In this document: piece after piece, positions 5,758 through 11,180 of the stretch | Layout of the letters: each line of letters starts with the position of its first letter | Position numbering within the stretch: position 1 is the stretch's first letter | DNA from: Caulobacteraceae bacterium | GTDB lineage: Bacteria; Pseudomonadota; Alphaproteobacteria; Caulobacterales; Caulobacteraceae | Length of the DNA: 11,180 nt | Assembly (NCBI GenBank): GCA_030151985.1 | Contig: JASLDZ010000479.1 | Span: 1 to 11,180, forward strand | Reading direction: 5' to 3' | Program-made: the position numbers and the translations under genes | Notes under the pieces: generated by a model | Databases searched by the model: none | What the model was told of the DNA's origin: nothing | The model's input: the letters and a program-made list of their open reading frames with translations, nothing else

Positions 5758-6570
5758 TCAGCGGGGCGCCGGGGCCTCGCCCAGCCAGCCGGCGGCGCGC
5801 ACCTCGGCCACCTGGGCGCGGGCGACGGGGGCCTCCAGCCCGCCGCGCAGGCGCAGGCGCAGGTTGCGGCCTTCGAAGGCGTGGCCCTCCACCGCGTCCT
5901 TGGCCACCCACCAGGAGCGATGGACGCGCAGGCCGGGCGTCGCCTCGAGCGCCCCCACCGCCTGCGCCATCGGCATCAGCGCCAGCTCGGAGCGGCCCGG
6001 CCGGTGCACCCGCACGTAGTGGTCCTCCATCTGGAGGGCGATCACCTCTCCGGCGAGCGCGCGGGCGGTCGCGGCCGCCGCACCGGGGTCCGCGTCCGGG
6101 GCGGGGGCGGAAGGGGCGGCGGGCGCCGGCGACGCGCCCGCGTTCCGCCAGCGGTGCAGCATCACGTTGAAGGCGGCGAAGGGCGCGCCGAGCAGCAGGG
6201 TCTGGCCATAGAGCTCCAGCGCCGTCCGCGCGGTGAAGCGGGGCCAGACCAGCCCGTGGAACAGCAGCCCCAGCACCAGGGCGTAGGGGGCGCTCACCAG
6301 CGCCATGGCGACGCCGATCGCGAACCACTCGGGCAGGTCCACCCGCGGCGCCAGGCGCACGGCGAAGCGAAGCGGCAGGCTGTAGGCGACCACGCCCAGG
6401 AGGAAGCCGGCGACCCAGAAGCCCAGCCGCACCGGCAACGGCATGGCGTAGCTGCCGAACGGTCCGATCACGCCCAGGAAGGCGCCCACCGCCGCGCCGA
6501 GGCTCAGTCGGATCGCCCACTCGCGCGGCGTGCCGCACAGCTCTCGCAGGGTCAGGGCTTCAGCCGCCAT
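5758..6570 (-). CDS. Membrane-anchored LytTR-family transcriptional regulator
   Basis: 270 residues. The N-terminal half has four likely membrane helices (about 22-40, 48-66, 83-105 and 118-137). A low-complexity Ala/Pro linker (about 144-170) joins it to a LytTR DNA-binding domain (about 172-262). LytTR landmarks are EVIALQMEDHYVRVH (175-189), LRVHRSWWVAKDAVEG (214-229) and PVARAQVAEVRAAG (248-261). There is no receiver domain, so it is not a standard LytR/AgrA response regulator; the membrane part presumably senses a signal or holds the DNA-binding domain at the membrane. A purine-rich AAAGGCGGG precedes the ATG. It is divergent from the ispZ-family gene with a 152-bp gap, so it may control that gene or itself. 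Comparable 4TM-LytTR proteins occur in alphaproteobacteria; targets are generally unknown. Confidence 0.88.
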   Translation of the reverse strand: MAAEALTLRELCGTPREWAIRLSLGAAVGAFLGVIGPFGSYAMPLPVRLGFWVAGFLLGVVAYSLPLRFAVRLAPRVDLPEWFAIGVAMALVSAPYALVLGLLFHGLVWPRFTARTALELYGQTLLLGAPFAAFNVMLHRWRNAGASPAPAAPSAPAPDADPGAAAATARALAGEVIALQMEDHYVRVHRPGRSELALMPMAQAVGALEATPGLRVHRSWWVAKDAVEGHAFEGRNLRLRLRGGLEAPVARAQVAEVRAAGWLGEAPAPR

Positions 6571-6689
6571 GGGACCCGCCTTTCGCCGCGCCGGGCTCCA
6601 GGCGCAAGGGCTCTCGACCCCGTCCCCCGACCCGCTCCCGCACCCGTTGGCCCGCCGGCGAAGCGGATGTCGCGGGCGAACGGGCGCCG

Positions 6690-6716
6690 CCGCAAGGAGG
6701 GGGCGACCGCAAGGAG
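6690..6716 (+). promoter_or_regulatory. Duplicated ribosome-binding sequence before the ispZ-family gene
   Basis: CCGCAAGGAG occurs twice, at 6690-6699 and 6707-6716. The second copy places AAGGAG six bases before the GTG at 6723, which decides that start. The first has no start codon at suitable distance in this frame. It may be a small tandem duplication or a standby ribosome site. Confidence 0.5.
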
Positions 6717-6722
6717 CCCTCC

Positions 6723-7340
6723 GTGACCGCCTCGACCGCCGCCGCCCTGTCCGTTCCGCCGCCGCCGCGCTCGACGCTCGGCGCCCTGCTGCCCGTGGCC
6801 CGGCTGATGGGGGAGGACCTGGTCTCCACCCTCGTCTACGCCGCCCTCTACGCCGCCACGCGCAACCTCCTGCTCTCCACCGGCGTCGCGGTGGCGGCGG
6901 GGATCGCGGGCGTCCTGTGGACGCGGGCGAGGGGGCGGCGGGTGGACGCGATCCAGCTCCTCAGCCTGGGGCTGGTGGTGGTGTTCGGCGGCCTGGGCCT
7001 CCTGACCCGCGACCCGCGCTTCGTGATGGTGAAGCCGACCCTGGCCTATCTTGCGGTGGCGGCGGTGATGCTGAAGCCCGGCTGGCTGGTGCGCTACATG
7101 CCGCAGGTGGTGCGCGACCACGGCGCCGACCTCGTGCGCCGCTGCGAGTTCGCCTGGGCCCTGGCGATGGGCGCGATGGCGCTGGCGAACGGCGGCTTCG
7201 CGCTCTCGGGCGACGTCAAGGCGTGGGCGGCGTTCATCGCGGTCGCGCCCCTGGCCTCCAAGGGCGTGCTGACCGCGCTCACCTACGGCGTGATCCGCAT
7301 CGGCGTGCGGCGGCGGGTGCGAAGGGCGCGCCTCGCCTAG
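6723..7340 (+). CDS. ispZ: YciB/IspZ family inner-membrane protein
   Basis: 205 residues from a GTG start with AAGGAG at 6-base spacing. Several hydrophobic segments (about 34-66, 77-95, 105-118, 143-162 and 166-190) indicate a polytopic inner-membrane protein. The signature is DPRFVMVKPTLAY (97-109), matching the conserved Asp-x-x-Phe and Lys-Pro-Thr motif of YciB/IspZ (intracellular septation protein A) proteins. These affect cell-envelope integrity and septation; the molecular function is not settled. The N-terminal about 20 residues are a Pro-rich extension and the C-terminus is strongly basic (RRRVRRARLA). Length is slightly above the usual 180. It is divergent from the LytTR gene, and its TAG stop overlaps the stop of the next, opposite-strand gene within CTAG. 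Confidence 0.82.
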   Translation: MTASTAAALSVPPPPRSTLGALLPVARLMGEDLVSTLVYAALYAATRNLLLSTGVAVAAGIAGVLWTRARGRRVDAIQLLSLGLVVVFGGLGLLTRDPRFVMVKPTLAYLAVAAVMLKPGWLVRYMPQVVRDHGADLVRRCEFAWALAMGAMALANGGFALSGDVKAWAAFIAVAPLASKGVLTALTYGVIRIGVRRRVRRARLA

Positions 7341-7627
7341 TGCGAGTTCATGCCTTCGGCGTTGGCCTGGCTGTTCGGGTGGTTCTCGGTGCGGCCGTAG
7401 AGCGCCTGCACGCTGGTGTCGTGCAGCCTCTGCCACTCGTCCGCCGTCAGGCAGTAGCGGGCGGTGAAGTGGGAGCCCATGACCTTCTGCACGCGGCACT
7501 GCAGCACATCGCCGTTCGGCGCGATCTCCGTATCCCCGTGGCGCGCCGGCGCGACCGCCCGCGTCTCCACCCGGTCGAGCCCGGCCTGCTGCAGCGAGGC
7601 CGACAGCACCAGCGCCAGCACGAGCAT
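7337..7627 (-). CDS. Small exported protein with a conserved-looking cysteine pair
   Basis: 96 residues from the ATG at 7627, chosen because GGAGG lies 5 bases before it; a longer frame to 7699 adds only a charged, signal-free leader. The N-terminus (MLVLALVLSASLQQAG) looks like a short signal peptide, though without the usual initial positive charge. The mature part holds two cysteines, C44 (LQCRVQ) and C59 (ARYCLT), followed by TADEWQRL, an arrangement I associate with small uncharacterised periplasmic proteins of Caulobacterales and Sphingomonadales. A disulfide is plausible. The hydrophilic C-terminus has no motif. The gene is divergent from fliI and convergent with ispZ, with stops overlapping. 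Function unknown. Confidence 0.72.
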   Translation of the reverse strand: MLVLALVLSASLQQAGLDRVETRAVAPARHGDTEIAPNGDVLQCRVQKVMGSHFTARYCLTADEWQRLHDTSVQALYGRTENHPNSQANAEGMNSH

Positions 7628-7694
7628 TCCCGCCTCCCCGCCGTCCGATCGGGAGGAGGATGCGCGCGCCGTCTCGGCCTGTCGAGGCCGGCGC

Positions 7695-7710
7695 TTCATC
7701 CGCGGTTAAC
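7695..7710 (+). promoter_or_regulatory. CtrA-like box upstream of fliI
   Basis: TTCA-N7-TTAAC (7695-7698 and 7706-7710, spacer TCCGCGG) differs from the Caulobacter CtrA consensus TTAA-N7-TTAAC by one base and keeps the exact spacing. It sits in the 124-bp divergent gap between the small exported protein and fliI. Flagellar operons are classical CtrA targets. In activated promoters the box overlaps the -35 region, which would put the transcription start near 7735-7745. No clear -10 is visible in the GC-rich sequence. Confidence 0.5.
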
Positions 7711-7751
7711 GGGGCCCCGCCAGGGTGGGCGCGACCTCCGGAGCCGCCGTC

Positions 7752-9125
7752 TTGCGCAACCTGATCGCCGCCGTGGAGCGCCTGGACCCGCTGTCGGTCT
7801 CCGGCCGGGTGGCGGGGGTGTCGGGGCTGCTGATCGAGGTGCGCGGCGGGCTCTCGCGGCTGTCGGTGGGCGCGCGCTGCGAGATCGTTCGCATGGGCGC
7901 GCCGATCCTGCCCGCCGAGGTCGTGGGCTTCCGCGAGTCCAGGGCGCTGCTCATGCCGTTCGGTCCGGTCGAGGGCGTGGCGCCCGGCGCGGAGGTGCGC
8001 ATCCGGCCGGAGGGCGCGACCGTCCGCCCGACGCTCGCCTGGCGCGGCCGGATCGTGAACGCCTTCGGAGAGCCCATCGACGGCAAGGGGGCCCTGCCGC
8101 AAGGTCCGGCCGCCTATCCGCTGCGCGCCCCGCCGCCGCCCGCCCATTCGCGGGGGAGGGTGGGCGAGCGTCTGTCCACCGGCGTGCGCGCCATCGACGT
8201 CTTCACCACCATCTGCCGCGGCCAGCGGATGGGCGTGTTCGCCGGCTCCGGCGTGGGCAAGAGCGTGCTGCTCTCCATGCTGGCCAAGGGCGCGGCGTGC
8301 GACGCGGTCGTCGTCGGCCTGATCGGCGAGCGGGGCCGGGAGGTGCGCGAGTTCATCGAGGAGACGCTGGGGCCGGAGGGCCTCGCCCGCGCGATCGTGG
8401 TGGTCGCCACCTCCGACGAGCCCGCCCTCACCCGCCGCCAGGCCGCCTACATGACGCTGGCGCTGGCCGAATACCTGCGCGACCAAGACCAGGAGGTGCT
8501 GTGCCTGATGGACAGCGTCACCCGCTTCGCCATGGCCCAGCGCGAGATCGGCCTGGCCGCGGGCGAGCCCCCGACCACCAAGGGCTACACCCCCACCGTC
8601 TTCACCGAGCTCCCCAAGCTCCTGGAACGCGCCGGCCCCGGCCCCGTGCGGCCGGACGGCACGACGGCGGGGCCGATCACCGGCCTCTTCACCGTGCTGG
8701 TGGACGGCGACGACCACAACGAGCCGATCGCTGACGCCGTGCGCGGCATCCTCGACGGGCACCTCGTGATGGAGCGCGCCATCGCCGAGCGCGGCCGCTT
8801 CCCCGCGGTGAACGTCCTGAAGTCGATCAGCCGCACCACGCCCGGCTGCTGGGCGCCGCACGAGCGCGACCTGGCCCGCTCGGCGCGGCAGTCGCTGTCG
8901 GCCTACGCCAACATGGAGGAGCTGATCCGCATCGGCGCCTACCGCTCGGGCGCCGACCCGCAGGTGGACAGGGCGATCGCGCTGGAGCCGGCGCTGGAGG
9001 CTTTCCTCAGCCAGGACCGCCACGACGCCACGCCGCTCGACGACGCCTTCGACCGGCTGGCGGGCGTGCTGGCCGACGTCGCCGCGCCGGTGACGCCGCT
9101 CTCCGTCGCGAGGCTCGCGGCATGA
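7752..9125 (+). CDS. fliI: Flagellar export ATPase FliI
   Basis: ATPase of the flagellar type III export apparatus, which with FliH and FliJ delivers export substrates at the base of the flagellum. The frame opens at GTG 7725, which has only AGG touching it. I prefer TTG 7752 (MRNLIAAVERLDP, 457 residues): it has GGAG at 8-base spacing and lies downstream of the CtrA-like box. Numbered from GTG 7725, the Walker A motif AGSGVGKS is at 173-180, the GERGRE segment with the catalytic Glu at 201-206, and Walker B VLCLMDS with D263 at 258-264. Also present are PTTKGYTPTVFTELPKLLERAG (283-304) and RGRFPAVNVLKSISR (356-370). The F1-beta-like N-terminal barrel covers about 22-95. All key ATPase residues are intact. 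The stop overlaps the fliJ start (ATGA). Confidence 0.96.
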   Translation: MRNLIAAVERLDPLSVSGRVAGVSGLLIEVRGGLSRLSVGARCEIVRMGAPILPAEVVGFRESRALLMPFGPVEGVAPGAEVRIRPEGATVRPTLAWRGRIVNAFGEPIDGKGALPQGPAAYPLRAPPPPAHSRGRVGERLSTGVRAIDVFTTICRGQRMGVFAGSGVGKSVLLSMLAKGAACDAVVVGLIGERGREVREFIEETLGPEGLARAIVVVATSDEPALTRRQAAYMTLALAEYLRDQDQEVLCLMDSVTRFAMAQREIGLAAGEPPTTKGYTPTVFTELPKLLERAGPGPVRPDGTTAGPITGLFTVLVDGDDHNEPIADAVRGILDGHLVMERAIAERGRFPAVNVLKSISRTTPGCWAPHERDLARSARQSLSAYANMEELIRIGAYRSGADPQVDRAIALEPALEAFLSQDRHDATPLDDAFDRLAGVLADVAAPVTPLSVARLAA

Positions 9126-9526
9126 GCTGGGCGCAGTCGCTCATCAAGCTCTCCACCTACGAGGTCGAGACGCGCCAGAAGCGCCTCGCCGAGATCCGCG
9201 ACCGCTGGGCGGCCCTGACCCTCAAGCTCGAGGCGCTGCACGTCGAGCGCGCCACCGAGGAGGCGGCGGCCGAGGCGTTCGGCGAGGCCGGCTTCTACCT
9301 CGTCGGCTTCCGCGAGGGCTGGAAGGCCCGCAAGCTCCGCGTCGAGGCCGACCTGCGGGCGCTGGAGATCGAGGAGCAGGGCGCCCGCGACTCCCTCTCC
9401 GAGGCGTTCGAGAGCCAGAAGAAGTACGAGCACGTCGCCGACCGCGCCGCCGCCGTCGCCCGCGCCGAGCTCGGCAGGCGCGAGACCGCCGCCCTGGACG
9501 AGCTGGCGCTCCGCCGCCGCGCCTGA
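9122..9526 (+). CDS. fliJ: Flagellar export chaperone FliJ
   Basis: 134 residues, almost entirely charged and helical with heptad-like spacing, as expected for the antiparallel coiled coil of FliJ. FliJ binds the FliI hexamer centrally and couples it to the FlhA export gate. FliJ sequences diverge strongly, so the call rests on length, composition, an aromatic/Arg-rich central segment (FREGWKARKLRVEADL, about 63-78) and the position: the ATG overlaps the fliI stop in ATGA, giving tight translational coupling. The fliI-fliJ order is the one known from Caulobacter. No hairpin with a T-run follows, so the operon end is not defined. Confidence 0.88.
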   Translation: MSWAQSLIKLSTYEVETRQKRLAEIRDRWAALTLKLEALHVERATEEAAAEAFGEAGFYLVGFREGWKARKLRVEADLRALEIEEQGARDSLSEAFESQKKYEHVADRAAAVARAELGRRETAALDELALRRRA

Positions 9527-9539
9527 CGCGGCCGCCGAT

Positions 9540-9573
9540 GTCCGGATCGGACGGAAGAATGTCCTGAGCGACA
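9540..9573. promoter_or_regulatory. Two short dyads in the gap before the AraC-family gene
   Basis: GTCCG-GAT-CGGAC (9540-9552) and TGTC-CTGAGC-GACA (9560-9573) lie in the 74-bp gap between fliJ and the AraC-family gene, 28-61 bases before its start. They may be regulator-binding sites. AraC proteins more often use direct repeats, so the assignment is tentative. Confidence 0.25.
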
Positions 9574-9600
9574 GGGCCGCTCCCGCTTAAGCTTCGCCTC

Positions 9601-10620
9601 ATGGACCCGCCCGCGCCCCGCCGGATCGGCCTGCTCGGCTTCGACGGCGTCGCCGCCATCGACCTCGTGGGCGTGCTCGAAGCCTTCTACATCGCCGCGC
9701 GGATGGGGCCGCCCGAGGCGACGCCCTACGAGACGGTGGTGATCGGCCTCACGGGGGCGCCGTTCCGGTCGGAGTCCGGCCTGCGCCTGTCGCCCGACGT
9801 CGCCCTCGCCGACGCGCCGCCGCTCGACACCGTGGTCGTGCCCGGCGGCGAGGGGCTGCGGCGGCCGCAGGTGCAGGCCGCCGTCGCCGGCTGGCTGCGG
9901 AGCCGCCGGCAGGGCGTTCGCCGCTTCGTCTCGGTCTGCACCGGCGCGTACGGCCTGGCCGCGAGCGGCCTGCTCGACGGCCGCCGCGCCACCACCCACT
10001 GGCGCCACGCCGCCCACGCCGCCCGGAGCTTTCCCGCCGTGCGGTTCGAGCCGGACGCGATCTTCGTCAAGGACGGCCCCTGCTACAGCTCGGCCGGCAT
10101 GACCGCGGGCATCGACCTGGCGCTCGCCCTGATCGAGGAGGACCAGGGGCCGAGCGCGGCCCTGGCCGTCGCCCGCCAGCTGGTCGTCTACATGAAGCGG
10201 TCGGGCGGACAGCTGCAGTATTCCGAGCCTCTGCGCTCGCAGACGCGCGCCGGCGACCGCTTCGCCGACCTCGTGGCGCTGATGGTGGGCGACCTTGGGC
10301 GCGAGTGGACGGTGGCGGCGATGGCGCAGGCCGCGGGCCTGGGCGAGCGGCAGTTCGGTCGCCGGTTCAGCGCCGCCTTCGGCCAGTCTCCCGCCGCCTT
10401 CCTGACCGGGCTGCGGCTGGACGAGGCGCGGCTGCGGCTGGCGTCGGGGCGCGACGGGCTGGCGCGGATCGCCCACGCGGTCGGCTTCGGCGGCGACGAC
10501 GCCTTCCGCCGCGCCTTCGAGCGCCGCTTCGGCCTCACCCCGGGCGCCTACCGCGCCCGCTTCGCCGCGCACGAGGCCCCGCCTTCGGAGATCGACCATG
10601 CCGCTTCCCGCCATCTCTAG
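9601..10620 (+). CDS. GlxA-type AraC-family regulator (DJ-1/PfpI + HTH)
   Basis: 339 residues. The N-terminal DJ-1/PfpI-like (class I glutamine amidotransferase-fold) domain covers about 7-190: GLLGFDGVAAIDLVG (10-24), VVPGGEG (79-85), the nucleophile-elbow segment SVCTGAYGLA (111-120) with C113, and TTHW (131-134). A C-terminal AraC double helix-turn-helix follows (about 222-322): WTVAAMAQAAGLGERQFGRRF (236-256) and LARIAHAVGFGGDDAFRRAFERRFG (287-311) with the closing LTPGAYRARF. GlxA-like regulators respond to small metabolites through the N-domain, usually without catalysis; the ligand here is unknown. No good Shine-Dalgarno precedes the ATG, but no other start leaves the domain whole. The last 23 bp overlap the cytochrome P460 gene, its likely partner and possible target. 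Confidence 0.92.
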   Translation: MDPPAPRRIGLLGFDGVAAIDLVGVLEAFYIAARMGPPEATPYETVVIGLTGAPFRSESGLRLSPDVALADAPPLDTVVVPGGEGLRRPQVQAAVAGWLRSRRQGVRRFVSVCTGAYGLAASGLLDGRRATTHWRHAAHAARSFPAVRFEPDAIFVKDGPCYSSAGMTAGIDLALALIEEDQGPSAALAVARQLVVYMKRSGGQLQYSEPLRSQTRAGDRFADLVALMVGDLGREWTVAAMAQAAGLGERQFGRRFSAAFGQSPAAFLTGLRLDEARLRLASGRDGLARIAHAVGFGGDDAFRRAFERRFGLTPGAYRARFAAHEAPPSEIDHAASRHL

Positions 10621-11180
10621 GGCAGCCCTCGCCGTCGTCGGACTTGGGGCCGTCCTGGGCGTAGCCGCGCTGGCCGGGGCGGGGGAACCCGCCGCTCTGG
10701 ACGGCCCCCGCTACGACGCGGCGGGCCGGCTGGAGCGGCCCGCCGACTACCGCGAGTGGGTGTTCCTGAGCTCGGGGACCGACATGAGCTACAGCGCCCT
10801 TCCGGCCATGGCGGGCGCGCACATGTTCGACAACGTCTTCGCCCCCCGCGCCGCCTACGCCGCCTTCAAGCGCGACGGCGTCTGGCCGCAGGGCACGGTG
10901 CTGATGCTGGAGAACCGCGGGGGCGCGACCAAGGGCTCGATCAACAAGCGGGGCCTCTACCAGACCGGCGACGTCATGGGGCTGGAGGCGCACGTGAAGG
11001 ACGCGCGGTTCAAGGGCGGCTGGGCCTTCTTCGGGTTCGACGGCGACAAGCCGGCGACGCAGGTGCCCTACACGGCGGCCTGCTACAGCTGCCATCAGGC
11101 GCATGCGGCGGCCGACACCACCTTCGCGCAGTTCTATCCGACGCTGCTTCCGGTCGCGAAGGCGAAAGGCACGCTCAACC
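10598..11180 (+). CDS. Cytochrome P460-family protein, 3' end cut off
   Basis: Open from ATG 10598 to the window end with no stop (194 residues visible). A CGGAG seven bases before the ATG supports the start. The N-terminus (about 7-29) is a hydrophobic signal-type segment with Arg8 before it and AGAGEP at its end, so export to the periplasm is expected. The mature part has REWVFLSSGTDMSY (52-65), a central GTVLMLENRGG (99-109) and the c-type heme motif CYSCH (162-166), followed by TTFAQFYPTLLPVAKAKGTL. This is the cytochrome P460 layout (general family about 190-220 residues), so little is missing. In ammonia oxidisers P460 oxidises hydroxylamine, with a lysine cross-linked to the heme. Here K91, K112 and K117 are candidates, but I cannot assign one, and the activity in heterotrophs is often unknown. 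The overlap with the AraC-family gene implies cotranscription. Confidence 0.85.
   Translation, partial: MPLPAISRAALAVVGLGAVLGVAALAGAGEPAALDGPRYDAAGRLERPADYREWVFLSSGTDMSYSALPAMAGAHMFDNVFAPRAAYAAFKRDGVWPQGTVLMLENRGGATKGSINKRGLYQTGDVMGLEAHVKDARFKGGWAFFGFDGDKPATQVPYTAACYSCHQAHAAADTTFAQFYPTLLPVAKAKGTLN

Noticed and set aside
7660..7764. A 34-codon frame starting at ATG 7660 after GGGAGGAGG, overlapping the fliI start, considered as a leader peptide
   Set aside because: The purine run is only about 3 bases from the ATG, the peptide is Pro/Ala-rich without features, and the frame lies across the presumed CtrA-dependent promoter, so most of it would not be transcribed with fliI.
6530..8734. A 734-residue plus-strand frame across ispZ and fliI
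   Set aside because: Frame-shifted shadow of genuine genes; Arg/Ala/Gly-rich with no recognisable motif.
6552..9023. An 823-residue minus-strand frame opposite ispZ and fliI
   Set aside because: Antisense shadow of high-GC genes; low-complexity Gly/Ala/Arg/His composition and no start context.
9295..10614. A 439-residue minus-strand frame opposite fliJ and the AraC-family gene
   Set aside because: Antisense of a clear DJ-1/AraC regulator; no domain of its own.
10535..11104. A 189-residue minus-strand frame opposite the P460 gene
   Set aside because: The sense frame has a signal segment, CYSCH heme motif and family features; the antisense frame has none.

Overview
The window is GC-rich alphaproteobacterial chromosome, most likely from the order Caulobacterales (Caulobacter, Phenylobacterium or a close relative). 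The best evidence is a nearly canonical CtrA, the cell-cycle master regulator, including its C-terminal Ala-Ala. Next to it is a TipF-like membrane protein with a degenerate EAL domain. A dense cluster of GANTC (CcrM methylation) sites lies upstream of ctrA, and a fliI-fliJ flagellar export pair sits behind a CtrA-like box. Nothing resembles a phage, plasmid, CRISPR array or secondary-metabolite island. Most of it is housekeeping and cell-cycle/flagellar chromosome with small accessory operons and palindromic repeat elements.

Layout. 1-777 (+): 3' part of a short-chain dehydrogenase/reductase. 784-970: a 187-bp palindrome between convergent genes. 978-2216 (-): TipF-like EAL protein. 2286-2987 (-): ctrA. 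2988-3386: a 399-bp divergent control region with six GANTC sites and TTAA boxes. 3387-3668 (+): infA with a basic C-terminal tail. 3708-4001 (-): small two-helix membrane protein of lower GC. 4002-4687: gene-free and almost entirely nested inverted repeats. 4688-5537 (-): ArsR repressor and SRPBCC/AHSA1 protein, overlapping, with an operator over the arsR start codon. 5758-6570 (-): membrane-anchored LytTR regulator, divergent from 6723-7340 (+), a YciB/IspZ membrane protein. 7337-7627 (-): small exported two-cysteine protein whose stop codon overlaps that of ispZ. 7752-9526 (+): fliI-fliJ. 9601-10620 (+): GlxA-type AraC regulator, overlapping 10598-11180 (+), a cytochrome P460 gene cut by the window end.

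How the parts may work together. CtrA controls flagellar biogenesis in Caulobacter. Here ctrA, a polar flagellar-placement factor candidate and the flagellar export ATPase operon lie within 7 kb, and possible CtrA boxes precede both ctrA and fliI. The two regulator-effector pairs (ArsR/AHSA1 and AraC/P460) are independent accessory modules with overlapping reading frames. I found no undescribed multi-gene system. The most interesting signals are non-coding: the GANTC cluster, the fliI start/CtrA-box arrangement and the two large palindromic elements.
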